Positions 37,596-45,962 of a DNA stretch of 64,000 nucleotides are shown here, piece by piece. Origin of the DNA: Mesorhizobium sp. L-8-3 (GTDB lineage: Bacteria > Pseudomonadota > Alphaproteobacteria > Rhizobiales > Rhizobiaceae); contig NZ_AP023262.1 of assembly GCF_016756615.1 (NCBI RefSeq), positions 3,349,501 to 3,413,500 on the forward strand. The letters are read 5' to 3'. The notes beneath the pieces were generated by a model. It did not search any database. It saw nothing but the letters and a program-made list of their open reading frames with translations, and was not told the origin of the DNA. The position numbers were made by a program, and so were the translations under genes. Each line of letters opens with the position of its first letter. Within the stretch, counting starts at the first letter, position 1.

Positions 37596-38999
37596 TCAGG
37601 CGGACGCAACGTAGGGCTTCACCATCTTGGCCGGGTCGACGATCCGGTCGAAATCCGCCTCACTGACCAGGCCGAGTTCCAGGGCGGCCGCTTTCAACGT
37701 GAGGTCATTGTCCATCGCATGGTGCGCTACCTGAGATGCCTTGTCGTAGCCGATCACCGGCGCCAGCGCGGTCACGAGCATCAACGAGCGCTCGACGAAC
37801 TCGGCGATCCGCTTTCGGTTCGGCTCGGTGCCCTCAACCAAGAACTTGCGGAAGTTGGTGCAGCTGTCCGTCAGAAGCGTGATCGAATTGGTAATGTTGA
37901 AGATGATAAGCGGCTTGTAGACATTCATCTCCAGATAGCCGCTGGCGCCGCCAAAGCCGACTGCCACGTCATTGGCCATCACCTGCACCGCCACCATGGT
38001 AAGCGCCTCGGCCTGGGTTGGATTGACCTTGCCCGGCATGATTGACGAACCCGGCTCGTTCTCCGGTATGACGAGTTCGGAGAAGCCAGCCCGCGGGCCG
38101 CAGGACATCAGACGGATGTCGTTGCCGATCTTGTACAGCGAGCCCGCCAGTGTGCGCAGCGTTCCCGAGAACTGCACAAGCGCGTCGTGAGCACCCTGTA
38201 CGGCAAATTTGTTGGGCGCGCTCACGAACGGCAACCCGGTCAGAGCGGCAATCTCTGCCGCTGCGGCCTCGGCGAAACCGGGCGCCGAGTTGATGCCGGT
38301 GCCCACTGCGGTTCCGCCGAGCGCCAAGCGGTAGACCCCCTGCAAAGCACTCTCCAGCCGCTCCAGACCGTCTGCAAGCATGCCGGCATAACCCGACCAT
38401 TCCTGTCCCAGGGTCAGCGGTGTCGCGTCCTGCATGTGTGTCCGGCCGATCTTGATGACGTCCTGCCAGCCTTCGGCTTTCGCCGAGATGGCGTCGTGCA
38501 AGGCCTTTAACGCCGGGAGCAGCCGCTCTTTGGCGTTCACTGCGGTCGCGACATACATCGCCGACGGAAAGGAATCGTTGGACGACTGCGCCATGTTGAC
38601 ATGATCGTTGGGGTGCACAGGCGTCTTGCTGCCGAGCGGCGTGCCCGCGATCTGGCAGCAGCGGTTGGAGATGACCTCGTTCACATTCATATTGAACTGC
38701 GTGCCGCTGCCCGTCATCCAGACGTGCAGCGGGAACATGTCTGCATGCTGGCCGGCAAGAATCTCGTCGCAAACCTGTACGATAAGCCCATGCTCGCGCG
38801 CGCCCAGCCGCCCGCCGGCGTGATTGGCATTGGCCGCACCTTTCTTCAGCGTGGCGTAGGCGGCGATCATCTCCCGTGGAATGAGGTCCCTGCCGATGCT
38901 GAAATGCTCCAGCGAGCGCTGGGTCTGGGCACCCCAGAGCTTGTCGGCAGGAACGTCGACTTCGCCCAGGCTGTCTCTCTCACTCCTGATGCCGGTCAT
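37596..38999 (-). CDS. fumC: Class II fumarate hydratase (FumC)
   Basis: 467-aa cytosolic, iron-independent fumarase: fumarate + water to L-malate. Shows [56 protein letters not shown] (active-site His), [20 protein letters not shown], and the family signature [15 protein letters not shown]. Length and all blocks are complete. Upstream partner of the malic enzyme. Since cells normally keep central fumarase elsewhere, this copy may be an extra isozyme that came with the P450 cluster. Confidence 0.95.
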   Translation of the reverse strand: MTGIRSERDSLGEVDVPADKLWGAQTQRSLEHFSIGRDLIPREMIAAYATLKKGAANANHAGGRLGAREHGLIVQVCDEILAGQHADMFPLHVWMTGSGTQFNMNVNEVISNRCCQIAGTPLGSKTPVHPNDHVNMAQSSNDSFPSAMYVATAVNAKERLLPALKALHDAISAKAEGWQDVIKIGRTHMQDATPLTLGQEWSGYAGMLADGLERLESALQGVYRLALGGTAVGTGINSAPGFAEAAAAEIAALTGLPFVSAPNKFAVQGAHDALVQFSGTLRTLAGSLYKIGNDIRLMSCGPRAGFSELVIPENEPGSSIMPGKVNPTQAEALTMVAVQVMANDVAVGFGGASGYLEMNVYKPLIIFNITNSITLLTDSCTNFRKFLVEGTEPNRKRIAEFVERSLMLVTALAPVIGYDKASQVAHHAMDNDLTLKAAALELGLVSEADFDRIVDPAKMVKPYVASA

Positions 39000-39203
39000 C
39001 GCGCATCCCCACTATCACGTGGTGCGCGGCCTCTGCCGCGGTACGGTCAAGCTTGGCGCGCAAGTCCCGACCGGCCGCGAGGTTGACACATTTCTCGCCG
39101 TCAGCCAAACAAAAGTGGCGGCGGGCGCCGAGGTAATGCAGATGAAGCAGCTGCTCACGCAGCATTGAGCCATCGCCACGAAGGAAGTTATGTAGACAAA
39201 ATG

Positions 39204-42200
39204 TCACCGCGGCCAGATATCGACCAGATAGCGCTTTTCTGACTTCATTGCCGCGAGCCATTTGCCAGCCGCATCGGCGTTGATTCCGCGCTTTGCGCCG
39301 CAAATCTCGATGAATGCCCGCTCGACGGCCGGGGCCATCGTTCCGGCGTCCCCGCATACATAGACGTTCGCCCCCTGATCGATCAGGTCCCAGAGTCGGT
39401 CGCTGCATTGGGCGAGGCGGTCCTGCACGTAGCATTTCATACCGTCGTCGGGCCGGGAGTAGGCCATTTGGAGCTCGACAACCCCGGCGCGCGCCATTGC
39501 CTCGAACTCGCCGGCGTAGATATGGTCCTGGTCGCGGTTCCGGCAGCCGTGGAACAGCACCGCCGGGCCGACGCTCTCACCGATGGACTTCTTTGCCGCC
39601 CGGGTCTCGAGGAAGCCACGGAACGGGGCAATGCCGGTGCCGGCACCGATCATGATCATCGGCCGCATGGCATCGTCCGGCGGGAAGAAGGGAATGCTCG
39701 GTGGGCGGATAAAGCATTCAACCTCGGTTCCGTTGGCGAGCCCCGCAAGGTAGCCGGAAGCGACGCCACAATAGGTGCCGTGCCCCGAGCGCGCGGCCCC
39801 CTTGACCACGCCCACGGTGATGCTTGCCGCCGAAGGCGAGACCAGTGGAGACGAAGATATCGAGAAGTAGCGCGGCCTGAGCAACGGGACGAGCTCGATG
39901 AAGAGGTTGAAGGGGAGCCGGCATGACGGGAAATCCTCAAGGAGGTCGATCATGGACCGATTCCTCGCCAATACTTCCTCGCGATACCTGGCGAGGCTTT
40001 CGGGGTCTTCCCCGCTCAGCGCAGCAAGTTCCGCCTTCTCGGACGGCGACTCGGCGTAGTTGACCAGCACCTCGATGTCCGACCGTCGGGCGGGATCCTG
40101 GATCGCCAAGTAACCGGACAACAGTAACCTTATCGGTACCGGCCGGTCGACCGGTAGAAAGGCCTTGCCGCCGCCGTTCATTCGGATACGGATTTGCGAA
40201 TCCTCGGGAAAAGCAAAGCGCTTCAGCACGCGCTCGACCTGTTCGGCGGAGTTGCGCGGCAACACGCCCAGATGATCCCCTTCCCGATAGGTCAGTCCCT
40301 CGGGCAGGCTGAACACCACGTGCCGTGTCGAGCGATCGGATGGCTTGGGGCCGTCTTTCGTCTGGAGTTCGCGGTTCTCGATGACGGCCAGGGGACGGGC
40401 TCCGAACTCGCTTACCAACGTATCCGGCTCTGCTGTCGCCGTGAGCAGCTCCACTTCGTACCGATGACCTTTGACGAGTTCGGCGGTATCGACGGTCGCA
40501 ACATGGAGGGCTGCGGCGAGAGAATCGAATAGTCCGCCGTACCAGTCCCTGAACTGGGTATCGATGTCGTCGCTCTGGTCGCCTTCGCCGCGCGGGTAGA
40601 TGCGCTCGGCGCCCAGTTGCTCAAGCTTTGCGTCGATCAGCCGCGGAATCCGCTGGAACGTGTCCGCCCAATCCTTGTCGCCGCAGCCGAAAACGGTGTA
40701 CCGCACACCGGAAAGGGCGCCCGGCGCAATCGAGCCCCCTTCGAGCCACGCGACGAACTTTGCCGCGTTGTCGGTCGGTGTGCCGTTGTAGGAGGCCGTG
40801 ACGATCACGACGGCACCATCACCCGGCAGGCTTTCCGCTCGGGCATCAAGTTCCTCGACCCTGGAGGAATATCCGCGCGCCGTCGAGTCCTCGGCGATTC
40901 GATGAGCGATCGTTTCGCAAGTGCCGGTGTTGGATCCGAATAGCACCAGAAGGGGCGCGCGAGCGCGCATTTTCGCGGGAGCTGCCGCCTCTGTTTCGGT
41001 CTCTGGCGGTGCCGCGGCCGCCGCCCGCACCGGCACGGCGGGCCGAGCGTCGCGAGGTCGTACCTTGATGCGGAAGCCGACCGGCTTGATGGTCAGGGTC
41101 TGCCGAAGGCGCAGTTCATAGCCCATGTGGTCGACGAGTTCGAAGCGCTGAAGGATCATGGCGAGCGCGAGCACCGCCTCTTGCAGGGCAAAGTAGCGAC
41201 CGATGCAGGCGCGAAAGCCAGTGCCAAAAGGCTTGTAGGCATTGGCCGGCCGGTTTGCGACCGCTTCCGGGTCAAAGCGGGAGGGGTCGAACGACTCCGG
41301 GTCCGGTCCCCAGATCGCCTTGTCCCGATGGAGCATTGGGATCAGGACCAACAGCGAGTCTTCCGGCGACACCTCGTACTTGCCCCCGATCGTGGTCTTC
41401 TCGAACGCATGGCGAGTGAAGGCAGGCGCCGTCGGCCAGATGCGCAGGGTCTCGCTGAGGATTTGGCCGACATAGCGCATCTGCCGCGCCTGATCCTGGC
41501 TCGGGGGCGATGAAAGATCGCCTCCCATCACCTCGTCCACCTCCGCATACGCTTTCGCCAGGACCTCGGGATTGTGAAGGAGGTAGTAGAGAGCAAAGGT
41601 GAGTAGGCCGCTTGTCGTCTCGTGGCCGGCGATCAGAAACGTCAGGATCTGGTAACGGATGTTGACGAGGTTGAGGGTCTCGCCAGACTGACGATCAACG
41701 CCGACCAGCATCGCATGGAGGAGGTCGGCATACCTGTCCCGATTTGGATCGGCCTGACGTTCGGCGATGAGCCGGTCAACGAGTCCGTTCATCGTCGACA
41801 CGTTCTCCTGGAGCCTGCGCATAGCGCGGAAGTGAAGCTTGCGCTGGATCGGCAGTCTGCTGATATTGGCCGTTGCAAAGGCCAGCGCCTCGAGCATTGC
41901 CTGGACGAACGGCGGTGGCTCCTCGCCATAGAAGGAATTGAAGCGGTAGCTGAACGCACATAATCCGATCGTGTCGAGTGTCAGCCTCGTCATGTCGGCG
42001 GCGACGTCCACGTCCTCGGCGGGGTTGAGGCGGGACCATTTGTCGACCAACTGCATGGCGATGTCGCCCATCTCGGGCAGATAGCTGCGGACCGCCATCG
42101 CTCCGAACGAGGGCGTAAGGATGTTGTGGGCCTTCTTCCAGTTGGGTTCATGCGTCCACGCCGTGAACAGGCCGTCGCCGGCTATGGTACGCGCCTGCAG

Positions 42201-42440
42201 TAGGCCCGGTCCGAGAAATTTGTCGAACCGCTCGTTGTCGCAGACCTCGTCAACCAGTTCGAAGCCCGACAGGATGATGACCGAGCGTCCGCCGAGTTCG
42301 AGGCGAAAGATCGGACCGTAGACTTTCGCGAGCTCAATCATGTTGAGCAGCGGCGCGTCGCCTCTGATGTCCAGCAGATTGCCGATCACCGGGTGGCCTG
42401 GCGGTTTGGGAATCGCTTCAAATGGCGTGTGGTCGGTCAT
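39204..42440 (-). CDS. Self-sufficient cytochrome P450/NADPH-P450 reductase fusion (CYP102 type, P450 BM3-like)
   Basis: 1078-aa natural fusion, cytosolic. P450 domain about 1-460: AGHETTSG (271-278) on helix I, ETLR (330-333), heme loop FGTGFRACIG with Cys412. Linker 462-492 is Ala/Pro/Glu-rich. Flavodoxin FMN domain from 497 (LLVLFGSNTGTCETIA), FAD domain with RYFSISSSP, NADPH site MIGAGTGIAPFRGF and VYVCGDAG. The active site is close to P450 BM3 (CYP102A1), a subterminal fatty-acid hydroxylase: Arg52 matches R47, Phe92 matches F87, Thr275 matches T268, but Ile56 replaces Y51 and Ile86 replaces F81. ATG 42440 has GGAGG 5 nt upstream. Confidence 0.95.
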   Translation of the reverse strand: MTDHTPFEAIPKPPGHPVIGNLLDIRGDAPLLNMIELAKVYGPIFRLELGGRSVIILSGFELVDEVCDNERFDKFLGPGLLQARTIAGDGLFTAWTHEPNWKKAHNILTPSFGAMAVRSYLPEMGDIAMQLVDKWSRLNPAEDVDVAADMTRLTLDTIGLCAFSYRFNSFYGEEPPPFVQAMLEALAFATANISRLPIQRKLHFRAMRRLQENVSTMNGLVDRLIAERQADPNRDRYADLLHAMLVGVDRQSGETLNLVNIRYQILTFLIAGHETTSGLLTFALYYLLHNPEVLAKAYAEVDEVMGGDLSSPPSQDQARQMRYVGQILSETLRIWPTAPAFTRHAFEKTTIGGKYEVSPEDSLLVLIPMLHRDKAIWGPDPESFDPSRFDPEAVANRPANAYKPFGTGFRACIGRYFALQEAVLALAMILQRFELVDHMGYELRLRQTLTIKPVGFRIKVRPRDARPAVPVRAAAAAPPETETEAAAPAKMRARAPLLVLFGSNTGTCETIAHRIAEDSTARGYSSRVEELDARAESLPGDGAVVIVTASYNGTPTDNAAKFVAWLEGGSIAPGALSGVRYTVFGCGDKDWADTFQRIPRLIDAKLEQLGAERIYPRGEGDQSDDIDTQFRDWYGGLFDSLAAALHVATVDTAELVKGHRYEVELLTATAEPDTLVSEFGARPLAVIENRELQTKDGPKPSDRSTRHVVFSLPEGLTYREGDHLGVLPRNSAEQVERVLKRFAFPEDSQIRIRMNGGGKAFLPVDRPVPIRLLLSGYLAIQDPARRSDIEVLVNYAESPSEKAELAALSGEDPESLARYREEVLARNRSMIDLLEDFPSCRLPFNLFIELVPLLRPRYFSISSSPLVSPSAASITVGVVKGAARSGHGTYCGVASGYLAGLANGTEVECFIRPPSIPFFPPDDAMRPMIMIGAGTGIAPFRGFLETRAAKKSIGESVGPAVLFHGCRNRDQDHIYAGEFEAMARAGVVELQMAYSRPDDGMKCYVQDRLAQCSDRLWDLIDQGANVYVCGDAGTMAPAVERAFIEICGAKRGINADAAGKWLAAMKSEKRYLVDIWPR

Positions 42441-42736
42441 CCGAGCCTCCACATATGGACCAGTTCAGCTCAAGCAAACTATCTTGGTCAGATCGGCCAT
42501 TCAATGTAAGTATAAGTCTTTAGGCGAGAAGTTGCCTTCCATGAACATGTGGTTGTGGATCTCGATCGGCCCGTGTCAGGAACTTTGCCGGGCAGATACC
42601 GCGCTTCTCGTTCCATTGCTCATCAGGAGCAGGCCGGTTCGAGTCATCACGGTGTCTCCCTTCCATTGTCACAACTAGCCTTTGCCCACCGGGAGGCTTG
42701 TCTTTCGCCCGCTCCCCGCATGCAACATGGGTGTCC

Positions 42737-44299
42737 TCAGCTTTGAGCCGATGCGGCTTCGAGCCCTTTCTCCGCCAGGCGCTTGAGGGTGACGCGATCG
42801 ATTTTACCTGTCGCATTCAGCGGCATCCTGTCGAGGACGATGACTTCCTCGGGCGCTTTGTAGCCGACCCGGGCGCGAGTGAATTGGATCAGGGCCTGCA
42901 TCGTGAGCGGCGCAGCACCCGGCTCCAGCGTGACATAGGCCCGCACGTTCTCGCCGTGCATGGCGCTCTGCACGCCGACCACGCCGGCGCTGGCCACGGC
43001 GTCGTGTTCGAGCAGCGCGGCTTCCACCTCCTGCGGGCAGATGTTCGAGCCGTCATGGACGATGATCTGCTTCTTGCGGCCGTGGAACCAAAGATAGCCG
43101 TCCTCGTCTGCGCTCATCACGTCACCAGTGTCCAGCCAGCCGTCGACAATCGTTTCCGCCGTCGCTTTCGGATCGTTCCAGTAGCCCACCATGTTGCCGG
43201 GAAATTTGATCCAGAGACGCCCGTCAACGCCGGTGGCAACCTCACGCCCGTCGTCATCCCGGAGCGAGGCCTGATAGCCCGGGCCAAGAAGTCCGACGGA
43301 CCCGATCTTCGCCGCAGCCGGCGGGTTGACGGTCGGAATGCCGATCTCGGTCATACCGTAGTCCTCGTCGATCGCGATGCCGGCGAGCGCGGTGAACTCC
43401 TTCTCGAGAGCCTCGGAAACCTTGTCGCCGCCCGAATAGCACGCCTTGACCGAGGAAAAATCCGCGCGGCCAGCGCCATGATCGCGGGTCAGCGCATAAA
43501 GCGCTGACGGCAGCATCCACAGCTTGGTCGGCCGTTCCTCGCGCAACAGTGGCAGGATCTCGTCGCCGTCGAAGGTACGCGGCATGACGACCTTGCCACC
43601 GGTAGCGAACGTCATCATCGACAAATGATGGCCGCCGACGTGGGATGCCGACCCGCCGGGCATCATGATGTCGTCGGGAGCCATTTCCCAGCTCTTGGCT
43701 GCACTGGCAACGATCCAGCCCAACGTCGCGAAGCTGTGGCCCACACCCTTCGGCTTGCCGGTGCTGCCTGAGGTAAAGAAGATGATCGCGGGGTCCTCCA
43801 TCTTCGGCGGAGCGAATCCGCGGGTTGGCTCGCCTTCCGTCAGCGACTTGAAGCTTGGGTCACCCCGTCCGCCATTCTCGCCATAGCTGATCTGGCCGAG
43901 CGGAAGTTTGCCCGCAAGTTTGCTTCCAGCCAGATCCTCCCGGCGTTCGTCATGGGCAAGCAGGATTTTCGCCCCGCTCACCGCAAGTGCATGGTCGATT
44001 TCCGGCGCCATGTAACGGTAGTTCAGCGGCACCGCGACAAGCCCGCATTTCATGCATGCGAAGTAATGAACCATCAACTCCGTGCGGTTCGGCATCAGAG
44101 ACGCGATCCGGTCGCCCGGCGAGAGACCGAGATCGAGATAGTTGCCGGCGAGACGCGTCGAGGCGGATTCGAGCATTCGCCACGTCCAACGCCGCCGGCG
44201 TGATACGAGCGCCTCCGAATCCGGTTTCGTGGCGAGACCTTGCTTTAGTATCTCGGCGAGATCGAGGGGCGCATCCAGCGGCGGTCCGGCAATCGGCAT
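42737..44299 (-). CDS. AMP-dependent acyl-CoA ligase (ANL family)
   Basis: 520-aa adenylating enzyme forming acyl-AMP then acyl-CoA. P-loop-like FFTSGSTGKPKGVGHS, DYGMTEIG (adenine side), DGRLWIKFPGNMVGYWND, DGWLDTGDVMSADEDGYLWF, hinge GRKKQIIV, and C-terminal VLDRMPLNATGKIDRVTLKR with the catalytic Lys. Lies 297 nt upstream of the P450 gene on the same strand; the intervening 42441-42736 shows no gene I can support. Together with the CYP102 enzyme it suggests fatty- or aryl-acid processing. Confidence 0.9.
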   Translation of the reverse strand: MPIAGPPLDAPLDLAEILKQGLATKPDSEALVSRRRRWTWRMLESASTRLAGNYLDLGLSPGDRIASLMPNRTELMVHYFACMKCGLVAVPLNYRYMAPEIDHALAVSGAKILLAHDERREDLAGSKLAGKLPLGQISYGENGGRGDPSFKSLTEGEPTRGFAPPKMEDPAIIFFTSGSTGKPKGVGHSFATLGWIVASAAKSWEMAPDDIMMPGGSASHVGGHHLSMMTFATGGKVVMPRTFDGDEILPLLREERPTKLWMLPSALYALTRDHGAGRADFSSVKACYSGGDKVSEALEKEFTALAGIAIDEDYGMTEIGIPTVNPPAAAKIGSVGLLGPGYQASLRDDDGREVATGVDGRLWIKFPGNMVGYWNDPKATAETIVDGWLDTGDVMSADEDGYLWFHGRKKQIIVHDGSNICPQEVEAALLEHDAVASAGVVGVQSAMHGENVRAYVTLEPGAAPLTMQALIQFTRARVGYKAPEEVIVLDRMPLNATGKIDRVTLKRLAEKGLEAASAQS

Positions 44300-44536
44300 A
44301 GCGACATCCTGATAGCCTGATCAGGAGCGTAGCCCAACCCGAAGCCTTGGTGAAGCAGCAGTTCAAGAATCGCGTTGTCGCAGGTTACCAGCCGTGCTCA
44401 TTGCGGGGTTAAATCTGTGCGATCTTTGCAACATGCGACGCAGTTATAGGGCGTGGGCGTATTTCTCGACGTTGCTCTCGATGTATTGCCTGCGCTCTTC
44501 GTGTTACTTTTGTATCTGCGTCAATGATCAGAAGGG

Positions 44537-44545
44537 CCCCCCCCC
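44537..44545 (+). repeat. C9 homopolymer near the 5' end of a truncated autotransporter gene
   Basis: Nine consecutive C within a frame that opens at ATG 44394 (and 44433) and closes at TGA 44604-44606. After the tract, a different frame encodes a basic n-region and hydrophobic stretch (RSRKIPEFGCVRALTFAGAV) leading into the autotransporter fragment. Adding one C, or losing two, would join the upstream ATG frame to it. Long C tracts are classical slippage sites in phase-variable surface genes. Confidence 0.6.
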
Positions 44546-45339
44546 GATACCTTCTCGCTCATTCGATCGCGAAAGATACCTGAGTTCGGTTGCGTACGCG
44601 CGTTGACCTTTGCAGGTGCTGTCGTTCTGGGTGGCGGCACCTTCTTGATTGCGGGTGCAACGACAGGCACCGCTGAGCCCGACAATTGTGTTGCGTCGGG
44701 CACCTCTTTTTCGTGCTCCGGCAATCAGAGCGAAGGCTTTACCCTTGCGGATGACGCCCAGAATTCCGGTTTGAATACTGGCGCTACCGGTATCACCGTT
44801 CAGAACCTGAGCGGCCCAAGCAGCTTCGACACGAAGTTCAACTGGACCACGGCCGCCGACAAGGCTGGCGACCGGGTTCTCAGGTTCGATTCTGGTGAAA
44901 CGACTGTTTCTTACTCCGACACCGGCTCGCCAGCAGCATCGATCCTGTTCGGGAGCGCCGCCACCAACGACAGCGAAGGTGCGCGGAACCTGGAATTCTT
45001 CGTGACAGGCACATTGGCGAACTCAACCGAACAGAGCGAGTTCGGCAACGCGGTGATCTCAGTCCTCGCCCCGGGTGCGGGCGGGCAGTCGCATAGCGGC
45101 ACCGACTGCTGTGGCAATGGATCGTCAGGCGGCGGCGGTGGCGGCGTCAATGTCCAGTTCAACGAGGTGTCGCCATCGGTGACAGAGATCACCGGCGCGC
45201 AGCAGGGCCTCTATTTGTTGAGCCAAGGGGCGAGTGGCGGGAACGCCGAAAACTCGGATTTTGATGATGGCGGCAATGGCGGGGACGGCGGTGGCGCCAG
45301 CGCGTTGGTCATAGGAAACATTGGAACAGTGACCATCAG
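44546..45339 (+). pseudogene. 5' fragment of a glycine-rich autotransporter (no start in frame, truncated)
   Basis: The frame gives a signal-peptide-like start, then AEPDNCVASGTSFSCSGNQS, a beta-helix-like passenger beginning, and Gly-rich GNGSSGGGGGGVNVQF plus GGNGGDGGGASALVIGNIG, all resembling the intact 1748-aa autotransporter downstream. It stops being autotransporter-like after IGNIGTVTI (about 45339); the remaining passenger, repeats and beta-barrel are missing. The only in-frame initiation codon is TTG 44603, inside the signal region. This is a broken paralogue of the 45963-51209 gene. Confidence 0.75.
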
Positions 45340-45584
45340 GTGGATGAGGACGAGCCAGATGCGATCCCCTTCTTCACCTTCCGGCCGGATGCGTGGTGCG
45401 CCGGACGATGAGCGACGACGAGATTGCCGCGTTCCGCCGCGGCGCTACATTGAAGACGGGCTTCACGGTGGCGGGAAGCGGCGAGCCCTTCAGCCTGTCG
45501 AGCTCGCTTGATGGCTTCTCCGCAGCCAACAAGCGGCTCGGTCAGCTCTCGTCGGGGCCTGACAGCAAACAGCCACCGAAGTAG
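45340..45584 (+). pseudogene. 3' remnant of an unrelated gene fused to the autotransporter fragment (IalB-like, tentative)
   Basis: Starting at 45340 one frame reads VDEDEPDAIPFFTFRPDAWC then stops; shifting by one base gives TMSDDEIAAFRRGATLKTGF, then a PFSLSSSLDGFSAANKRLGQ block and a stop at 45584. The two pieces join naturally across a single-base shift near 45400. The Cys site, the -DDEI-AFRRG- helix and the final -SL-GF-AA-KRL pattern resemble the C-terminus of invasion-associated locus B proteins of Rhizobiales, but I am not certain. No start or N-terminus is present. Confidence 0.4.
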
Positions 45585-45962
45585 CGCTCACAGCTTCCGA
45601 GACGGATGCCACGTGCGGATCGGTGTCGGCAGCAAGCCGGCTCTTGCGGTCGGCGCGTATTCCCGCCACACGCTGACGTGGTCTTACACGTGGTGCCATA
45701 CACCTCGCCTGAGCATCTGCGACGCGCCTAGACCGACATCGCAGCGCGCCCCCCAAGTCATGAGATTGTTGTTTGAGGCCTAAACATCCGCTGAAAACAC
45801 AGTCAACCGTGACAAAACTGCAACGGTCCAGATCGCATCTCGATCGCTCGAACTACTCGCCATGCAGAATAGCTTCGTAATCTCCGGAGCGCGGTCCATA
45901 CTGTGGCGACACGTCACATTATCTAGAGCCTTGGAGCGTCACGACAATCCCAGGGGGTTGCG
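45585..45962. other. Intergenic region upstream of the large autotransporter
   Basis: 378 nt with no gene I can support. The short open frames here have neither a ribosome site nor recognisable products. The last 60 nt hold the autotransporter's ribosome site (AGGGGG, 6 nt before ATG) and presumably its promoter. No repeat or hairpin stood out. Confidence 0.5.

Noticed and set aside
38980..39165. 61-codon minus-strand ORF just upstream of and overlapping fumC
   Set aside because: No convincing ribosome site or family; it overlaps the fumC start in another frame. Possible leader, but unsupported.
42441..42736. Short frames between the P450 and acyl-CoA ligase genes
   Set aside because: No ribosome site, no recognisable product; probably promoter and leader.
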